DNA of 64,000 nucleotides from SW10 sp039768255 (GTDB lineage: Bacteria > Verrucomicrobiota > Verrucomicrobiia > Verrucomicrobiales > Akkermansiaceae), in contig JBDNAW010000019.1 in assembly GCA_039768255.1 (NCBI GenBank), positions 4,099 through 68,098 of the forward strand. Reading direction: 5' to 3'. A model generated the notes under the pieces. That model saw nothing but the letters and a program-made list of their open reading frames with translations. It was not told the DNA's origin and made no database searches. Both the position numbers and the translations under genes were made by a program. Shown here piece after piece: positions 48,069-57,655 of the stretch; the stretch's first letter is position 1; each line of letters opens with the position of its first letter.

Positions 48069-49307
48069 ATGACCTACTCCCTCCTGATCTCCGCACTCAT
48101 CATCGGAATCGCAGCATTTATCGGGCTTCCTCGTCAGAAAAAGCTCAAAGAACTCCGCACCGAATGGTCGACTCTTCAAGAGACCTGCGCGAAGTATGAT
48201 ATTTCCGATAATCCAACTTCTGAATTCGTCCTTTCAAAGCTCTCAGAGCGTCGCAAGACAAAGGTCCGGACAGAGAAAGTCGATACCTTTTCAGAAGAGC
48301 TCATCACCTTTATGAAGGAGATGAAAGAGGCTCAGAGAAATGGAGAAGTCGATCGCCTCGATTCCCGTAGGCGTGGGATGGAAATTTTTTCACGCATGAT
48401 GGAATTTTCACCAGGCGAGATTAAAAGATTAGTGGAAAATATCACCTCTGACACTTCGATCGACAATCGTAGTAAGACCGAAATGGTCATGATGTCGGTT
48501 ATGACTCTCAGTCAAGAAGACCCTCTCACCGCACTCGCTATCATCTCCGAGACCAAAGATACTCTCCTGAAGGGTAATCGGATGTCTCAGCACTTTATCG
48601 GATTTGCACTGGGACAGCTCGCTGCGGATGACCCCACCGCCGCCATGGAATGGCTCAAGAATCACCAAGATGAAATCGGCGGAGTGAGTAGTGACCTAAA
48701 GAAGGAAATCATCTCGGGAGCTGCGCAGCAGAACCTGAACACCGCCTTCTCTCTCTTGAGCGAGATGGAATTTGATGATTCGGAACGGCCATATTACCGC
48801 CTTGCGATGAATGTCACCTTGGAAAACGCGACTGACTACATCACCGAAGTTCGGAGCCTCGATGGCACCCTTGAAGAGAAAAAGAAAGCCTTCAGCGCGC
48901 TCTCAACTTCTACGATCTGGAAAGATTTTGAGACTGCAACGGCGTGGATGGCTGAAGCTCAATTAAAGACCGCGGAAAAAGAATCACTCATTTCCGGAAT
49001 CCATTATCACTCCACGAAAGGAGAGATCACCCAATGGCTTGATTGGCTCCACTCCGAGAATAATGTGGTAGCGAAAAAACAGGGAGAATCACTGATCAGA
49101 TCTTGGACACACGAGGATTTTCGCGCCGCTGGAGAGTGGGTCAATGGCTTGGAGCTAGGAGCTCGCCGTGATGATGCCGCATATCATTATGCCTCAACTT
49201 TACGCACTCACGAACCAGAAGCCGCCCGTGTCTGGGCCGAGACTCTCCCAGACAGCGAACGTAAAACTAAGCTCCTCAATGACATCGAGGCAGCGAAGCA
49301 GGATTAA
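48069..49307 (+). CDS. Membrane-anchored alpha-solenoid repeat protein (family member 3)
   Basis: 412 residues. The N-terminal helix (YSLLISALIIGIAAFIGL) is followed by a charged coiled-coil-like part (KKLKELRTEWSTLQE). Repeats then show DPLTALAIISETK, DPTAAMEWLKNHQ, FETATAWMAEAQL, FRAAGEWVNGLEL and EPEAARVWAETLP, ending about ten residues later. The signature and final repeat are close to member 1 (37486-38805). The stop overlaps the convergent OmpA-domain gene by 4 bp. No catalytic motif. Confidence 0.78.
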   Translation: MTYSLLISALIIGIAAFIGLPRQKKLKELRTEWSTLQETCAKYDISDNPTSEFVLSKLSERRKTKVRTEKVDTFSEELITFMKEMKEAQRNGEVDRLDSRRRGMEIFSRMMEFSPGEIKRLVENITSDTSIDNRSKTEMVMMSVMTLSQEDPLTALAIISETKDTLLKGNRMSQHFIGFALGQLAADDPTAAMEWLKNHQDEIGGVSSDLKKEIISGAAQQNLNTAFSLLSEMEFDDSERPYYRLAMNVTLENATDYITEVRSLDGTLEEKKKAFSALSTSTIWKDFETATAWMAEAQLKTAEKESLISGIHYHSTKGEITQWLDWLHSENNVVAKKQGESLIRSWTHEDFRAAGEWVNGLELGARRDDAAYHYASTLRTHEPEAARVWAETLPDSERKTKLLNDIEAAKQD

Positions 49308-50701
49308 AAATCGAGGTAGATTTCCGTCCGGCGATTCGCACGTCGGCCGCTCGGGTCATCTTCCCCTTCCTCGGTAACGTTTGGACGACGCGGTTTCGCC
49401 TCGCCTTCAGCAAGCGTGACCATTTGAGCAGGTGGGACTCCAACAGAAAGAAGATACGTTTTCACCGCTTGGGCCCGCTTCGCGGAAAGACGTCTGTTAT
49501 AGTCATCTGATCCCAAGGCGTCGGTATGACCAGAGAGCGTGAGCTTTTTAGCGGCATCCAGCTTTAAAAGCCCTGCCACAATATCGAGCTGGCGTGTCGT
49601 CCGAGGAGTGAGCCCTTCTTCATCGAAGCCGAAGTAAAGGATCAGGGTATCACCTCCGGTAGGATTTTTCACCAATGGGGTGTAATGGACATCTCCGCCT
49701 GCCACTCGGGTGGCATAATCTACCAGAAGTTGATCGAGATTCACCTCCGTCACGCGCCAAGGGGTCACACCATCTGGACGCTGCACATTGATGCCAAATT
49801 CCGCAGCACGCTCGCCACTCTGATTTTCAACATGAGCCATAAAACCCGCCGTTCTTTCAAGGCTAAACATTACGCGTAACGGCTTCTTCTCACGGAGTTT
49901 GTATTTCGCTTCCTCAAAGATGATGCAGAGACCTGCGATCTTAGCATCTGAAACCTTTTCAGGATCGACGAAAGATTTAGCATCATCAAAATTCTGCTGC
50001 AAAGCAGAGGTAAGAAAGGCATCGGTGATCCCAAGCGCATCCACAAAAAGGGCACGACGGATGATCTGACCATCTTCATACACTGGAGGGACATTCAGTG
50101 ATTCGACGGACCATGCTCCGGTCTCCTTCCGAGAAAGATCAAAGTAGATACGCGCTCCAACCTCATTATCGAGGTTCAAGGCCCAACGAGCACGGCGGTT
50201 CGCTTCTAGTTCGCCAATCTCACTTACGGGGTGCATCTGATTGAGCTTCAACTTTCCAGCATCGGCCAAGGCGCGAAGCCCAAGAAGGTGGCTCTCATTC
50301 AAAGCATTCCTTCCGATCAAAGTTGCCGCATCCTCAAATTCTTGCGCCTCTAAGCTTTTACCAATTTTCTGAAGAAGCGCCCTAGGATCGAGCTCAGCAG
50401 TCCCCATACCGGCAGCAGTGAGAATCTCGGCATTTGTTTTTTTCTTCGTTTCCTCTTCTCCAGAGGGGAGAGCGTTGGGAGAAACGCTCGGTTCTTCCAA
50501 CGGATCATCTAGAAGCTCATCCTTTTCTAGAGCCATCTCACTCTGTTCTAAGTCAGGCTTTCCTGTTTCAGTGGCGTCACCAGATTGGGGAGAACACTGA
50601 GTCGTAAAAAGCCCAACCAAAAAGAGACCAATAGCGATCACTCCAAGAAAAAAATACAGCCCGAAATTCGAGCGGGGCTCATCCGTATAATATGTGCTCA
50701 T
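49304..50701 (-). CDS. Inner-membrane anchored protein with C-terminal OmpA domain
   Basis: 465 residues from ATG 50701; a longer in-frame start at 50773 would overlap the protease gene. One helix (LYFFLGVIAIGLFLVGLF, about 15-32) leaves the rest outside. After an acidic linker (LEKDELLDDPLEEP) comes an unrecognised domain (about 85-330), then a peptidoglycan-binding OmpA/MotB domain (about 345-465) with FGFDEEGLTPRTTRQLD, SGHTDALGSDDYNRRLSAKRAQAVKTYL and the final SGRRANRRTEI. It probably tethers the envelope to peptidoglycan. It follows the HtrA protease gene by 34 bp. Confidence 0.87.
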   Translation of the reverse strand: MSTYYTDEPRSNFGLYFFLGVIAIGLFLVGLFTTQCSPQSGDATETGKPDLEQSEMALEKDELLDDPLEEPSVSPNALPSGEEETKKKTNAEILTAAGMGTAELDPRALLQKIGKSLEAQEFEDAATLIGRNALNESHLLGLRALADAGKLKLNQMHPVSEIGELEANRRARWALNLDNEVGARIYFDLSRKETGAWSVESLNVPPVYEDGQIIRRALFVDALGITDAFLTSALQQNFDDAKSFVDPEKVSDAKIAGLCIIFEEAKYKLREKKPLRVMFSLERTAGFMAHVENQSGERAAEFGINVQRPDGVTPWRVTEVNLDQLLVDYATRVAGGDVHYTPLVKNPTGGDTLILYFGFDEEGLTPRTTRQLDIVAGLLKLDAAKKLTLSGHTDALGSDDYNRRLSAKRAQAVKTYLLSVGVPPAQMVTLAEGEAKPRRPNVTEEGEDDPSGRRANRRTEIYLDF

Positions 50702-50735
50702 AGAAAACTGATCGTGAGTTGGGGCTAAACATTCT

Positions 50736-52235
50736 TCAGTCTGAAGGAGCCCGAGGAACCTGCGGGAGATCAATCCGCACGCTACGGCGGCCTCTCACAA
50801 CTAGCAAGTTCGTTTGCTGAACCGCTGCAGTAGCCACAAGCTTCAGCATGAAATCTTGCTCATTTTGAATACGAGATCCATTAATCTCAAGAATTAGATC
50901 GCCAGGAAGGATCCCTTTTTGCTGTGCGTATGAGTCTCTGAGCACTTGTTTGACAATCACTCCGCCGTAGGCCCGACGAGTGCTTTGCACTTGAAGACCA
51001 ATCGCGTTAACAATCACTTCATCGGACGCCAACCGCCCTGTGCCGACTGCATTTTCAGAGGCGCCGAACGGATTCGCCTCTTTCACAACAGCCTTAATAT
51101 TTACCACTCCGCTCCCTCGCCAGACACTCACGATGACCTCTTCATCAATCCTACTCCGTTGGACTTTCCCAATAAATTGACGAGCGTTTTCCACTCCTTC
51201 ACCAGCGTAAGCGGTGACGATGTCATTTTGTTTAATCCCAGCCAAAGCCGCAGGAGAACCCGGACTCACATCCCAGATGAAGACGCCTCTGCCCTGATAG
51301 TCGAAGACATTACGCAAATGCTGATTTAAGTCACGTGCCTGAATTCCTAAGAAGCCATAAACGGGGCGTCCTTTTTCCAAAATATGCGTCATGGTGCGGA
51401 CAACATCGTTTGAAGGAATGGAAAATCCAATCCCCCCAAAACTCGGATCATCACGATTGGTAGTCCAAATGGAGGCATTGATCCCAATAATTTCTCCAAG
51501 GTGATTCAATAAGGGGCCACCGGAATTTCCCGGGTTAATGGCCGCGTCTGTCTGAAATTTATCGCCCTGCCCGTCCGAGAATGATCGATCACGTGCAGAA
51601 ATTCGGCCGGTCGTCACAGACTCTTGAAACCCGTAGGGATTTCCTACTGCGATCGCAAGCTGGCCCACCTTCACCTGATCCGAGTCCGCAAATTTCAATG
51701 GTTTAAAAACTTCGCCCGGTTGCCCTTTAATTCGTAAAACAGCGATGTCCACAAGGGGATCGGAATCGATAAGAATTGCGGGAAGGCTTCGCCGATCATT
51801 GAGAGTCACCCGAATTTCTTGATGCCCAGCGATGACGTGATGGTTCGTAACAACATGTCCTTCAGAAGAAATAATCACCCCAGATCCTAAACCGGGAGTC
51901 ACATGGCTTCGCTCATAAACCCGACCTCCAAAAGGATCGAGAAAGCGCTCTTTTTTAATAAGCTTGGTATCGATACTTACCACTGAAGGAACCACGGCAT
52001 CGACCAATTTTGTCATCTCCTCGTTCACCCGTACTAACCCAGGAACCTGGCTCGCATCGAGAGCGGACTCCGAGGCCAAGGTGGCATTTTCAGGCGAATA
52101 TTGCTGAGGGTCCCGCTTTTCGCCGATGCCAAAGATCGGGTGTCCATCACGCCATGCGCGAAAGACATACACACTCAAAAAAGCGACCGCAAAGACCAGC
52201 CCGAGCACAAAAATACGCTTAATGGTATCACTCAT
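50736..52235 (-). CDS. HtrA/DegP-family serine protease with two PDZ domains
   Basis: 499 residues. An N-terminal anchor or signal (IFVLGLVFAVAFLSVYVF) is followed by a trypsin-like domain with catalytic His133 (VVTNHHVIAG), Asp163 (PLVDIAVLRI) and Ser238 (AAINPGNSGGPL). PDZ1 covers about 300-390 (GFLGIQARDL ... PGSPAALAGIKQNDIV) and PDZ2 about 410-490 (GVIVKQVLRDSYAQQKGILPGDLILEING). The enzyme degrades or refolds damaged envelope proteins. It lies between recQ and the OmpA-domain gene, all on the minus strand; the recQ terminator precedes it. Confidence 0.93.
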   Translation of the reverse strand: MSDTIKRIFVLGLVFAVAFLSVYVFRAWRDGHPIFGIGEKRDPQQYSPENATLASESALDASQVPGLVRVNEEMTKLVDAVVPSVVSIDTKLIKKERFLDPFGGRVYERSHVTPGLGSGVIISSEGHVVTNHHVIAGHQEIRVTLNDRRSLPAILIDSDPLVDIAVLRIKGQPGEVFKPLKFADSDQVKVGQLAIAVGNPYGFQESVTTGRISARDRSFSDGQGDKFQTDAAINPGNSGGPLLNHLGEIIGINASIWTTNRDDPSFGGIGFSIPSNDVVRTMTHILEKGRPVYGFLGIQARDLNQHLRNVFDYQGRGVFIWDVSPGSPAALAGIKQNDIVTAYAGEGVENARQFIGKVQRSRIDEEVIVSVWRGSGVVNIKAVVKEANPFGASENAVGTGRLASDEVIVNAIGLQVQSTRRAYGGVIVKQVLRDSYAQQKGILPGDLILEINGSRIQNEQDFMLKLVATAAVQQTNLLVVRGRRSVRIDLPQVPRAPSD

Positions 52236-52281
52236 GATTTATAAAGGGTGCGATACTATGACCGCTGAAAGGGAGATTATC

Positions 52282-52331
52282 AAAAAGGAAAATTCACCCT
52301 GCTTTCTCGATAAAAAGCGGATTCCGGTGAA
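52282..52331 (-). terminator. Terminator after recQ
   Basis: Minus strand: TTCACC...GGTGAA outer arms with GCTTT...AAAGC inside, followed by TTTTCCTTTTT. It lies 28 bp after the recQ stop and 47 bp before the htrA start. Confidence 0.7.
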
Positions 52332-52358
52332 CATCTTATCTAAGAAACACTCTCAGCC

Positions 52359-54458
52359 TCAGCATTCTTGCAGCACTTTCAGAAATGGAGCCAAATACTT
52401 ATCCGCTTTTGCTTCCCCAATTCCCTTCACCAGAAGTCCTGCCTCCATCGTAGTTGGGCGGAGTCGAGCGAGATGTTCGAGGGTCTCATTAGAGAAAATG
52501 ACATAAGCTGGGACACGATGTTCTTTGGCGAGACTACTACGCACATCACGAAGCTTTTCAAAAACTCGCGCATCGAATCCCATGTCTTCAAGGTTCACTT
52601 CTTCCCTCTCAAACCCAGATGCTCCAGGCCATTCGAGCGCGTAGCTCGTTTCGTCTTTCATCACACGATCACCACGTTCGGAGAGAGTCACTAGTGGGAA
52701 TTCTCCCTTTTGAGTCACAATGAGCCCACCTTGATGAAGACTGCGAAATAAGGCATTGAGGTATGCGGTTCCTTCTTCTTTAAGCAAGCCGTATGTCTTA
52801 AGTTCATTGAGATGGGCACGCTGGATTTCTTGGGACTTACTCCCCACGAGCATCTGGATGATCCGCCCTTTTCCAAAGCGTCCTTCCCAACCGGTCGCAG
52901 TCCGGCGGGACATCCGCGCAACACCACTAAGAAATTTTCTGACGATGAGAGATTCTTCCTCAGTCGGAGCACGACGCTCACTATGCTCCTCACCGAGACA
53001 GACATCGCAGCTACCGCAAAGCGGAGCGTTCACCTCGCCAAAGTATTCGAGGATCCACTGTTGTCGGCAGGTGTTCGAATAACAAAGCTGCACCATCTGA
53101 TCGAGCTTCTCGCGATCTCGCCTCTCCTTCTCTTCGAGTGATGCTTCATTGACTTGAAGATCGCGCGTGAGGACCTCGGGTTGTAAAAGCCGCGTCCCTT
53201 TCGCACGTGATCCCGGCACATCGAACCGCTCTACCCAGCGCCCTCTCATGAGATGGCTAAGCGCACTGCCGAGCGCCATCGCATTCTTCGCTCCGATCGC
53301 TTCTTTAATCTCATCCAACGTCCGCACAACCTCAAAATTCTCATCCGCATCATTAAGCAAGAATTGATAAAGTTCTCGAATCAACTGCGCCCCCGGATTC
53401 ACTCCTTCGATGAAGAAATCCTGCGTTCGAGTATCGGCATAATTGAAAAGAAGATCACAAAAAGAAGCCTCTCCATCACGGCCCGCTCGACCCGCTTCCT
53501 GATAATAAGCCTCCACGCTTCCAGGGATTTCAAAGTGAATTACAAAGCGCACATCAGGACGGTCGATTCCCATCCCAAAAGCATTGGTCGCCACCGCCAC
53601 ATCAGCCTCCCGTGCGATGAATTGATTCTGAGTTCGCTCGCGTTCCGTGTCAGTCATTCCGCCATGATACGCGACGCAGCTCACGCCCCAGCTGTGTAGC
53701 GTCTCCGCCACCTCCTCCACTTTTTTACGGGTGGCGCAGTAAACAATCCCCGTCTTATGCTGCCCGATGACTTTTTTCATCCGCGCATATTTCTGCGCCA
53801 CTTTCTCAACCGGCGTGATGGTGAAGCTCAAGTTCGGCCGCTCGAACCCACTGATCCGCTCAAAAGGATCACGCAGCTTCAGCACCTTCCGAATGTCATC
53901 CCGCACAACCGGAGTCGCGGTCGCGGTCAAGGCGATGCATTGCGGACGGCCGAGTGCATCCAGTGCATTGCCGAGGCGCATGTAGTCTGGCCGGAAATCA
54001 TGTCCCCATTGGCTCAGGCAGTGCGCTTCATCAATTGCCACCATCGTCACTTTTACATCCTTCAGCGCGCTCATGAACGAGCCCGCCTTGAATCGTTCCG
54101 GCGCGATGTAAACGAGCGAGTAATCTCCACGCTTCATTCCATCGAGACGTTTCCGCTGCTCTTCCCAACTCAGGGTTGAGTTGATGAACGTCACTGGCAC
54201 TCCGCGCTTCTCTAGCCCATCGACCTGATCTTTCATCAACGCGATCAGCGGGCTCACCACCAACGTGACGCCCTCGCGGCAAAGCGCCGGAAGTTGATAA
54301 CAAAGCGACTTCCCTCCACCCGTCGGCATCACCACCGAGCCATCACGACCCGAGAGGATATCCTCCATCACGCTCTCCTGACCATCGAGGAAATCCTCGA
54401 AGCCAAAGACCTCTTTCAAGACCTCGCGTGCTTTATTGACTGTCGGCATTACGAGCAT
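52359..54458 (-). CDS. recQ: ATP-dependent DNA helicase RecQ
   Basis: 699 residues. Helicase motifs are MPTGGGKSLCYQLP with Lys50, DEAH at 143-146, ATATP, and the second RecA domain with GIVYCATRKKVEEVAE, FGMGIDRPDVRFVIH and YYQEAGRAGRDG. The RQC zinc motif lies around CYSNTCRQQWILEYFGE and CGSCDVC. An HRDC domain (RDVRSSLAKEHRVPAYVIFSNETL) ends the protein. It unwinds DNA 3'-5' in recombination repair. Somewhat longer than E. coli RecQ. ATG 54458 is used; ATG 54449 is an equal option. Confidence 0.95.
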   Translation of the reverse strand: MLVMPTVNKAREVLKEVFGFEDFLDGQESVMEDILSGRDGSVVMPTGGGKSLCYQLPALCREGVTLVVSPLIALMKDQVDGLEKRGVPVTFINSTLSWEEQRKRLDGMKRGDYSLVYIAPERFKAGSFMSALKDVKVTMVAIDEAHCLSQWGHDFRPDYMRLGNALDALGRPQCIALTATATPVVRDDIRKVLKLRDPFERISGFERPNLSFTITPVEKVAQKYARMKKVIGQHKTGIVYCATRKKVEEVAETLHSWGVSCVAYHGGMTDTERERTQNQFIAREADVAVATNAFGMGIDRPDVRFVIHFEIPGSVEAYYQEAGRAGRDGEASFCDLLFNYADTRTQDFFIEGVNPGAQLIRELYQFLLNDADENFEVVRTLDEIKEAIGAKNAMALGSALSHLMRGRWVERFDVPGSRAKGTRLLQPEVLTRDLQVNEASLEEKERRDREKLDQMVQLCYSNTCRQQWILEYFGEVNAPLCGSCDVCLGEEHSERRAPTEEESLIVRKFLSGVARMSRRTATGWEGRFGKGRIIQMLVGSKSQEIQRAHLNELKTYGLLKEEGTAYLNALFRSLHQGGLIVTQKGEFPLVTLSERGDRVMKDETSYALEWPGASGFEREEVNLEDMGFDARVFEKLRDVRSSLAKEHRVPAYVIFSNETLEHLARLRPTTMEAGLLVKGIGEAKADKYLAPFLKVLQEC

Positions 54459-54606
54459 TCAAATGAACAGTCCCCCAACACACAAGAAAATCTCCACAAA
54501 ATGACAACCATTCCGTTCAGATCCATACCCGTGGACAGAATACGACATGGTAGAACACCCGCTCTACCATTGACAGCCAGCGCCTTACTTCGGCACGCTT
54601 ATCAGC

Positions 54607-56262
54607 ATGCAGAATCTCGATTGGGTTGTCGTCATCTTCTATTTTCTTGGTCTCGTCGGAATCGTTTGGTGGTCGTCGCGGCAGCAGAAAACGACGGCTG
54701 ATTTTTTCCTCGCGGGTCGTAATGCAGGGTGGTTCGTGGTGGGAACTTCCCTCTTCGCCTCGAATATCGGGTCGGAGCACATCGTAGGTCTCGCTGGAAA
54801 TGGGGCGACGTCGGGAATGGCAATGGCACATTACGAACTCCACGCTTGGATCATGATCCTTCTCGCTTGGGTGTTTGTCCCTTTTTATTATCGCTCCGGG
54901 GTCTTCACCATTCCTGAGTTTTTGGAGAAGCGATTCGATTCCAAGACTCGCTGGATTCTCTCCGTGGTCTCACTCATCGCATACGTCTTCACCAAGGTTT
55001 CCGTCACCGTGTATGCCGGAGCAATCGTCTTCGAGGCACTTCTTCCAGAGCTTCCAAACGCCTTTTGGATCGGGGCCTTAACTACGGTGATCTTGACTGG
55101 AGTTTACACCATTTTCGGTGGTTTACGGGCGGTCATTTATACCGAGGTCGCTCAGACTGCGCTCCTTCTGATTGGCTCGGTTTGCATCACTTGGATCGGG
55201 CTCAACAAACTCGGGGGCTGGGGAGAGCTTCAGGAAGCTTGTTCGGCGAACAAAGAGCAATTCGCGCTCTGGCGTCCGCTCTCTGACCCCGACTTCCCTT
55301 GGCTTGGAATTCTCATCGCCTCACCTGTGATCGGCATTTGGTATTGGTGTACTGATCAATACATCGTGCAACGCACCCTCGCCGCGAAAGGGCTTCGCGA
55401 TGCTCGTCGCGGCGCGCTCTGGGGTGGCTTTTTGAAAGTCTGGCCAGTCGCCATTTTTCTCATTCCCGGACTCATCGGATGGGCCCTGCACCAGCGGGGC
55501 GATCTCGCCATTCCGCTCAAGGCCGATGGCAGCCTCGAAGGTGATCAGGTCTTCCCACAACTCGTTTCCAGCCTCCTTCCGGTTGGTCTCCGCGGACTCG
55601 TGGTGGCCGGGCTGCTCTCGGCACTGATGTCATCACTAGCTTCTCTCTTTAATTCCTGCGCCACTCTCTTCACCGTCGATATTTATGAAAAGCTCCGTCC
55701 TGGAAAATCCGATGCTCAACTCGTGAAAGTCGGCCGCATCGCCACTGGAGTCGTCGTCCTCTGCGGGATCATCTGGATTCCCATCATGAAGGCGATGGCT
55801 GGAGGCGGCATTTATAAATATCTCCAATCGGTACAAGGTTATCTCGCACCTCCGATCACGGCAGTCTTCCTGCTTGGACTCTTTTTCAAGCGGATCAATG
55901 CCAAGGGGGCAAAAGTTGGCCTGATCGTAGGATTCATCCTCGGTATGGGAAAACTTGGAATCGAAGCCTACGTTTCACAGCGAGGAATCACCGAGGGACT
56001 TCTGGCAGACTTTGCTGGGTTCAATTTCCTCTACTACTCTGGCGTCCTTCTCCTGATCTCGATTGTCATCATTATTGCCGCTTCCTTGAGTGCTCCGGCA
56101 CCGAAAGAGGAAGACCTCGCGGGGTTGACCTTTGGCTCTCTCAGTGATGAAGACCGCCGTGAAATCCGCGAGAGCTGGACCAAGTTCGATGTCATCCTTA
56201 CCAGCCTCGTTCTCGTCATGGTGATCGGCGTTTATCTCTACTTTAGCTTCTGGTTGGGTTAA
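54607..56262 (+). CDS. Sodium/solute symporter (SSS family, SglT-like)
   Basis: 551 residues with about 13-14 membrane helices. The start LDWVVVIFYFLGLVGIVWWSSRQQKTTADFFLAGR and the core NIGSEHIVGLAGNGATSGMA are typical of SSS transporters near the vertebrate SGLT/vSGLT branch, as are KVSVTVYAGAIVFE and GLLSALMSSLASLFNSCATLF. It uses the sodium gradient to import a sugar or related solute, fitting the glycan-degrading genes of the window and a saline habitat. Single gene; the next 241 bp (56263-56503) show no clear feature apart from a short GTGCG/CGCAC hairpin. Confidence 0.92.
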   Translation: MQNLDWVVVIFYFLGLVGIVWWSSRQQKTTADFFLAGRNAGWFVVGTSLFASNIGSEHIVGLAGNGATSGMAMAHYELHAWIMILLAWVFVPFYYRSGVFTIPEFLEKRFDSKTRWILSVVSLIAYVFTKVSVTVYAGAIVFEALLPELPNAFWIGALTTVILTGVYTIFGGLRAVIYTEVAQTALLLIGSVCITWIGLNKLGGWGELQEACSANKEQFALWRPLSDPDFPWLGILIASPVIGIWYWCTDQYIVQRTLAAKGLRDARRGALWGGFLKVWPVAIFLIPGLIGWALHQRGDLAIPLKADGSLEGDQVFPQLVSSLLPVGLRGLVVAGLLSALMSSLASLFNSCATLFTVDIYEKLRPGKSDAQLVKVGRIATGVVVLCGIIWIPIMKAMAGGGIYKYLQSVQGYLAPPITAVFLLGLFFKRINAKGAKVGLIVGFILGMGKLGIEAYVSQRGITEGLLADFAGFNFLYYSGVLLLISIVIIIAASLSAPAPKEEDLAGLTFGSLSDEDRREIRESWTKFDVILTSLVLVMVIGVYLYFSFWLG

Positions 56263-56503
56263 AATCTTCCATCCAAAAAACTGAGCTTTCGTTCTGCTAC
56301 GCTCCGATGAAAGGTAATATTATGGGTGCGCTCACGCACTCTTGAACACGTTCGCCCTTGATGGAGAATCCCAGCTTGTAAGAACATTACGGCCTCTTTC
56401 GCTATCACATTTCGACTCTTGGCCGTTTGGCGTGATTCAGGTGAAACGAACGCTTTGAGAGGTTTGCTCGAAGAATGAAGGGTATTTTTTGAAGCTTTCT
56501 CTC

Positions 56504-57655
56504 CTAGCGGACCGCGAAGAGCGTTCCATCTTCACCACCGATGTAGATGGTTCCATTGGCGAAGCTTGGTGGAGCGATGATTGATTCGCCAAGGTCAAGC
56601 TGCCAAATCTCAGCACCTTTTTCTAAGCCAATGGCATAAAGGCGGCCATCACTCGATCCAAAGACAGCGGCATCATTGAAGAGAATCGGTGAAGATTCAA
56701 CACGACCTCCGGTTTTAAATTTCCAGAGTGACTCGCCACTTACACGGGAGATGGCGTGGAGTTTTTTATCGCGACAGCCAATGACGACAAGATTGTCATC
56801 AATCGCTGGAGCACTCATGAAGGGAAACTTTCGATCTTTATAAGTCCAAGTGCACTCCCCTTTTTCGACATCAGCCGAGAGCACTTCATTCCCGTAATTC
56901 CCCCAAGCGACGAAGGTTCCAGCAGTAGCTACGGTGGAGACGATCTCGGCATCAGTCTCGATCTTTTTGACCGGCTTTCCGGTTCCGAGATCGAGAGTGT
57001 AGAGAATGCGGTCACAGCCACCGAAAACGATCCACTTCCCATCGACGATCGCTGGGGAACCATTGATGAACTCTTCGGTGACGTGCTGCCACACCACTGA
57101 ACCATCATCAGCTTTGAGAGCGCGGCAGGTACCATCGTAACCATTGAGGATCACCCATTGATCGGAGCCACTCGGATCAGTGACAATGTTGACTCCAGCG
57201 GTGATTTTATCATCCGTCTCGTATTTCCATTTTTCCTCGCCGGACTTGAGATCGAGGGCGTAGAGGAAGGAGTCCTGACAACCGACGAAGACCGTGCCAT
57301 CGTGAATCGCAGGCGCCGCTTCGAGGGCATCCTCATATTCTTTGCTCCAGACAGGCTTTCCAGTTTCAGCATTCAAAACTGAGAGGACTCCAAGATCATT
57401 TCCAAAGACCACAAAGCCATCTGCGACGATCGCCTCACCGACAATTGGACCTTCGGTTTTATAGGTCCACGCGATCTCAGGATCATTGATTACTGGATCA
57501 CTCGTGGTTCCAGAAAGGCCAGCTCCACCACGGGCTACGGACCACGATTTACGAGTGAATTGAATCGCAGATTCTTCCGCTGCCGTAATTTTTTTCTGCT
57601 CCTTTTGACAAGAAAAGAGGAGCGGCATCAAGGCCAGTAAGCAGAGACGTTTCAT
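56504..57655 (-). CDS. Lipoprotein with PQQ-type beta-propeller (BamB-like)
   Basis: 383 residues. Signal MKRLCLLALMPLLFSC with lipobox Cys16. Blades repeat about every 40 residues with the PQQ pattern: NAETGKPVWSKEYED, DLKSGEEKWKYETDD, KADDGSVVWQHVTEE, DLGTGKPVKKIETDA, SRVSGESLWKFKTGG, GLEKGAEIWQLDLGE. It is a scaffold-type propeller in the envelope, perhaps of the Bam complex or a separate sensor. ATG 57655 overlaps the stop of the alcohol dehydrogenase gene by 4 bp. Confidence 0.87.
   Translation of the reverse strand: MKRLCLLALMPLLFSCQKEQKKITAAEESAIQFTRKSWSVARGGAGLSGTTSDPVINDPEIAWTYKTEGPIVGEAIVADGFVVFGNDLGVLSVLNAETGKPVWSKEYEDALEAAPAIHDGTVFVGCQDSFLYALDLKSGEEKWKYETDDKITAGVNIVTDPSGSDQWVILNGYDGTCRALKADDGSVVWQHVTEEFINGSPAIVDGKWIVFGGCDRILYTLDLGTGKPVKKIETDAEIVSTVATAGTFVAWGNYGNEVLSADVEKGECTWTYKDRKFPFMSAPAIDDNLVVIGCRDKKLHAISRVSGESLWKFKTGGRVESSPILFNDAAVFGSSDGRLYAIGLEKGAEIWQLDLGESIIAPPSFANGTIYIGGEDGTLFAVR

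Noticed and set aside
53060..53095. GTGTTCGAATAAC, resembling a tRNA T-loop
   Set aside because: It lies inside recQ at the zinc-Cys region and has no acceptor or anticodon stems around it.
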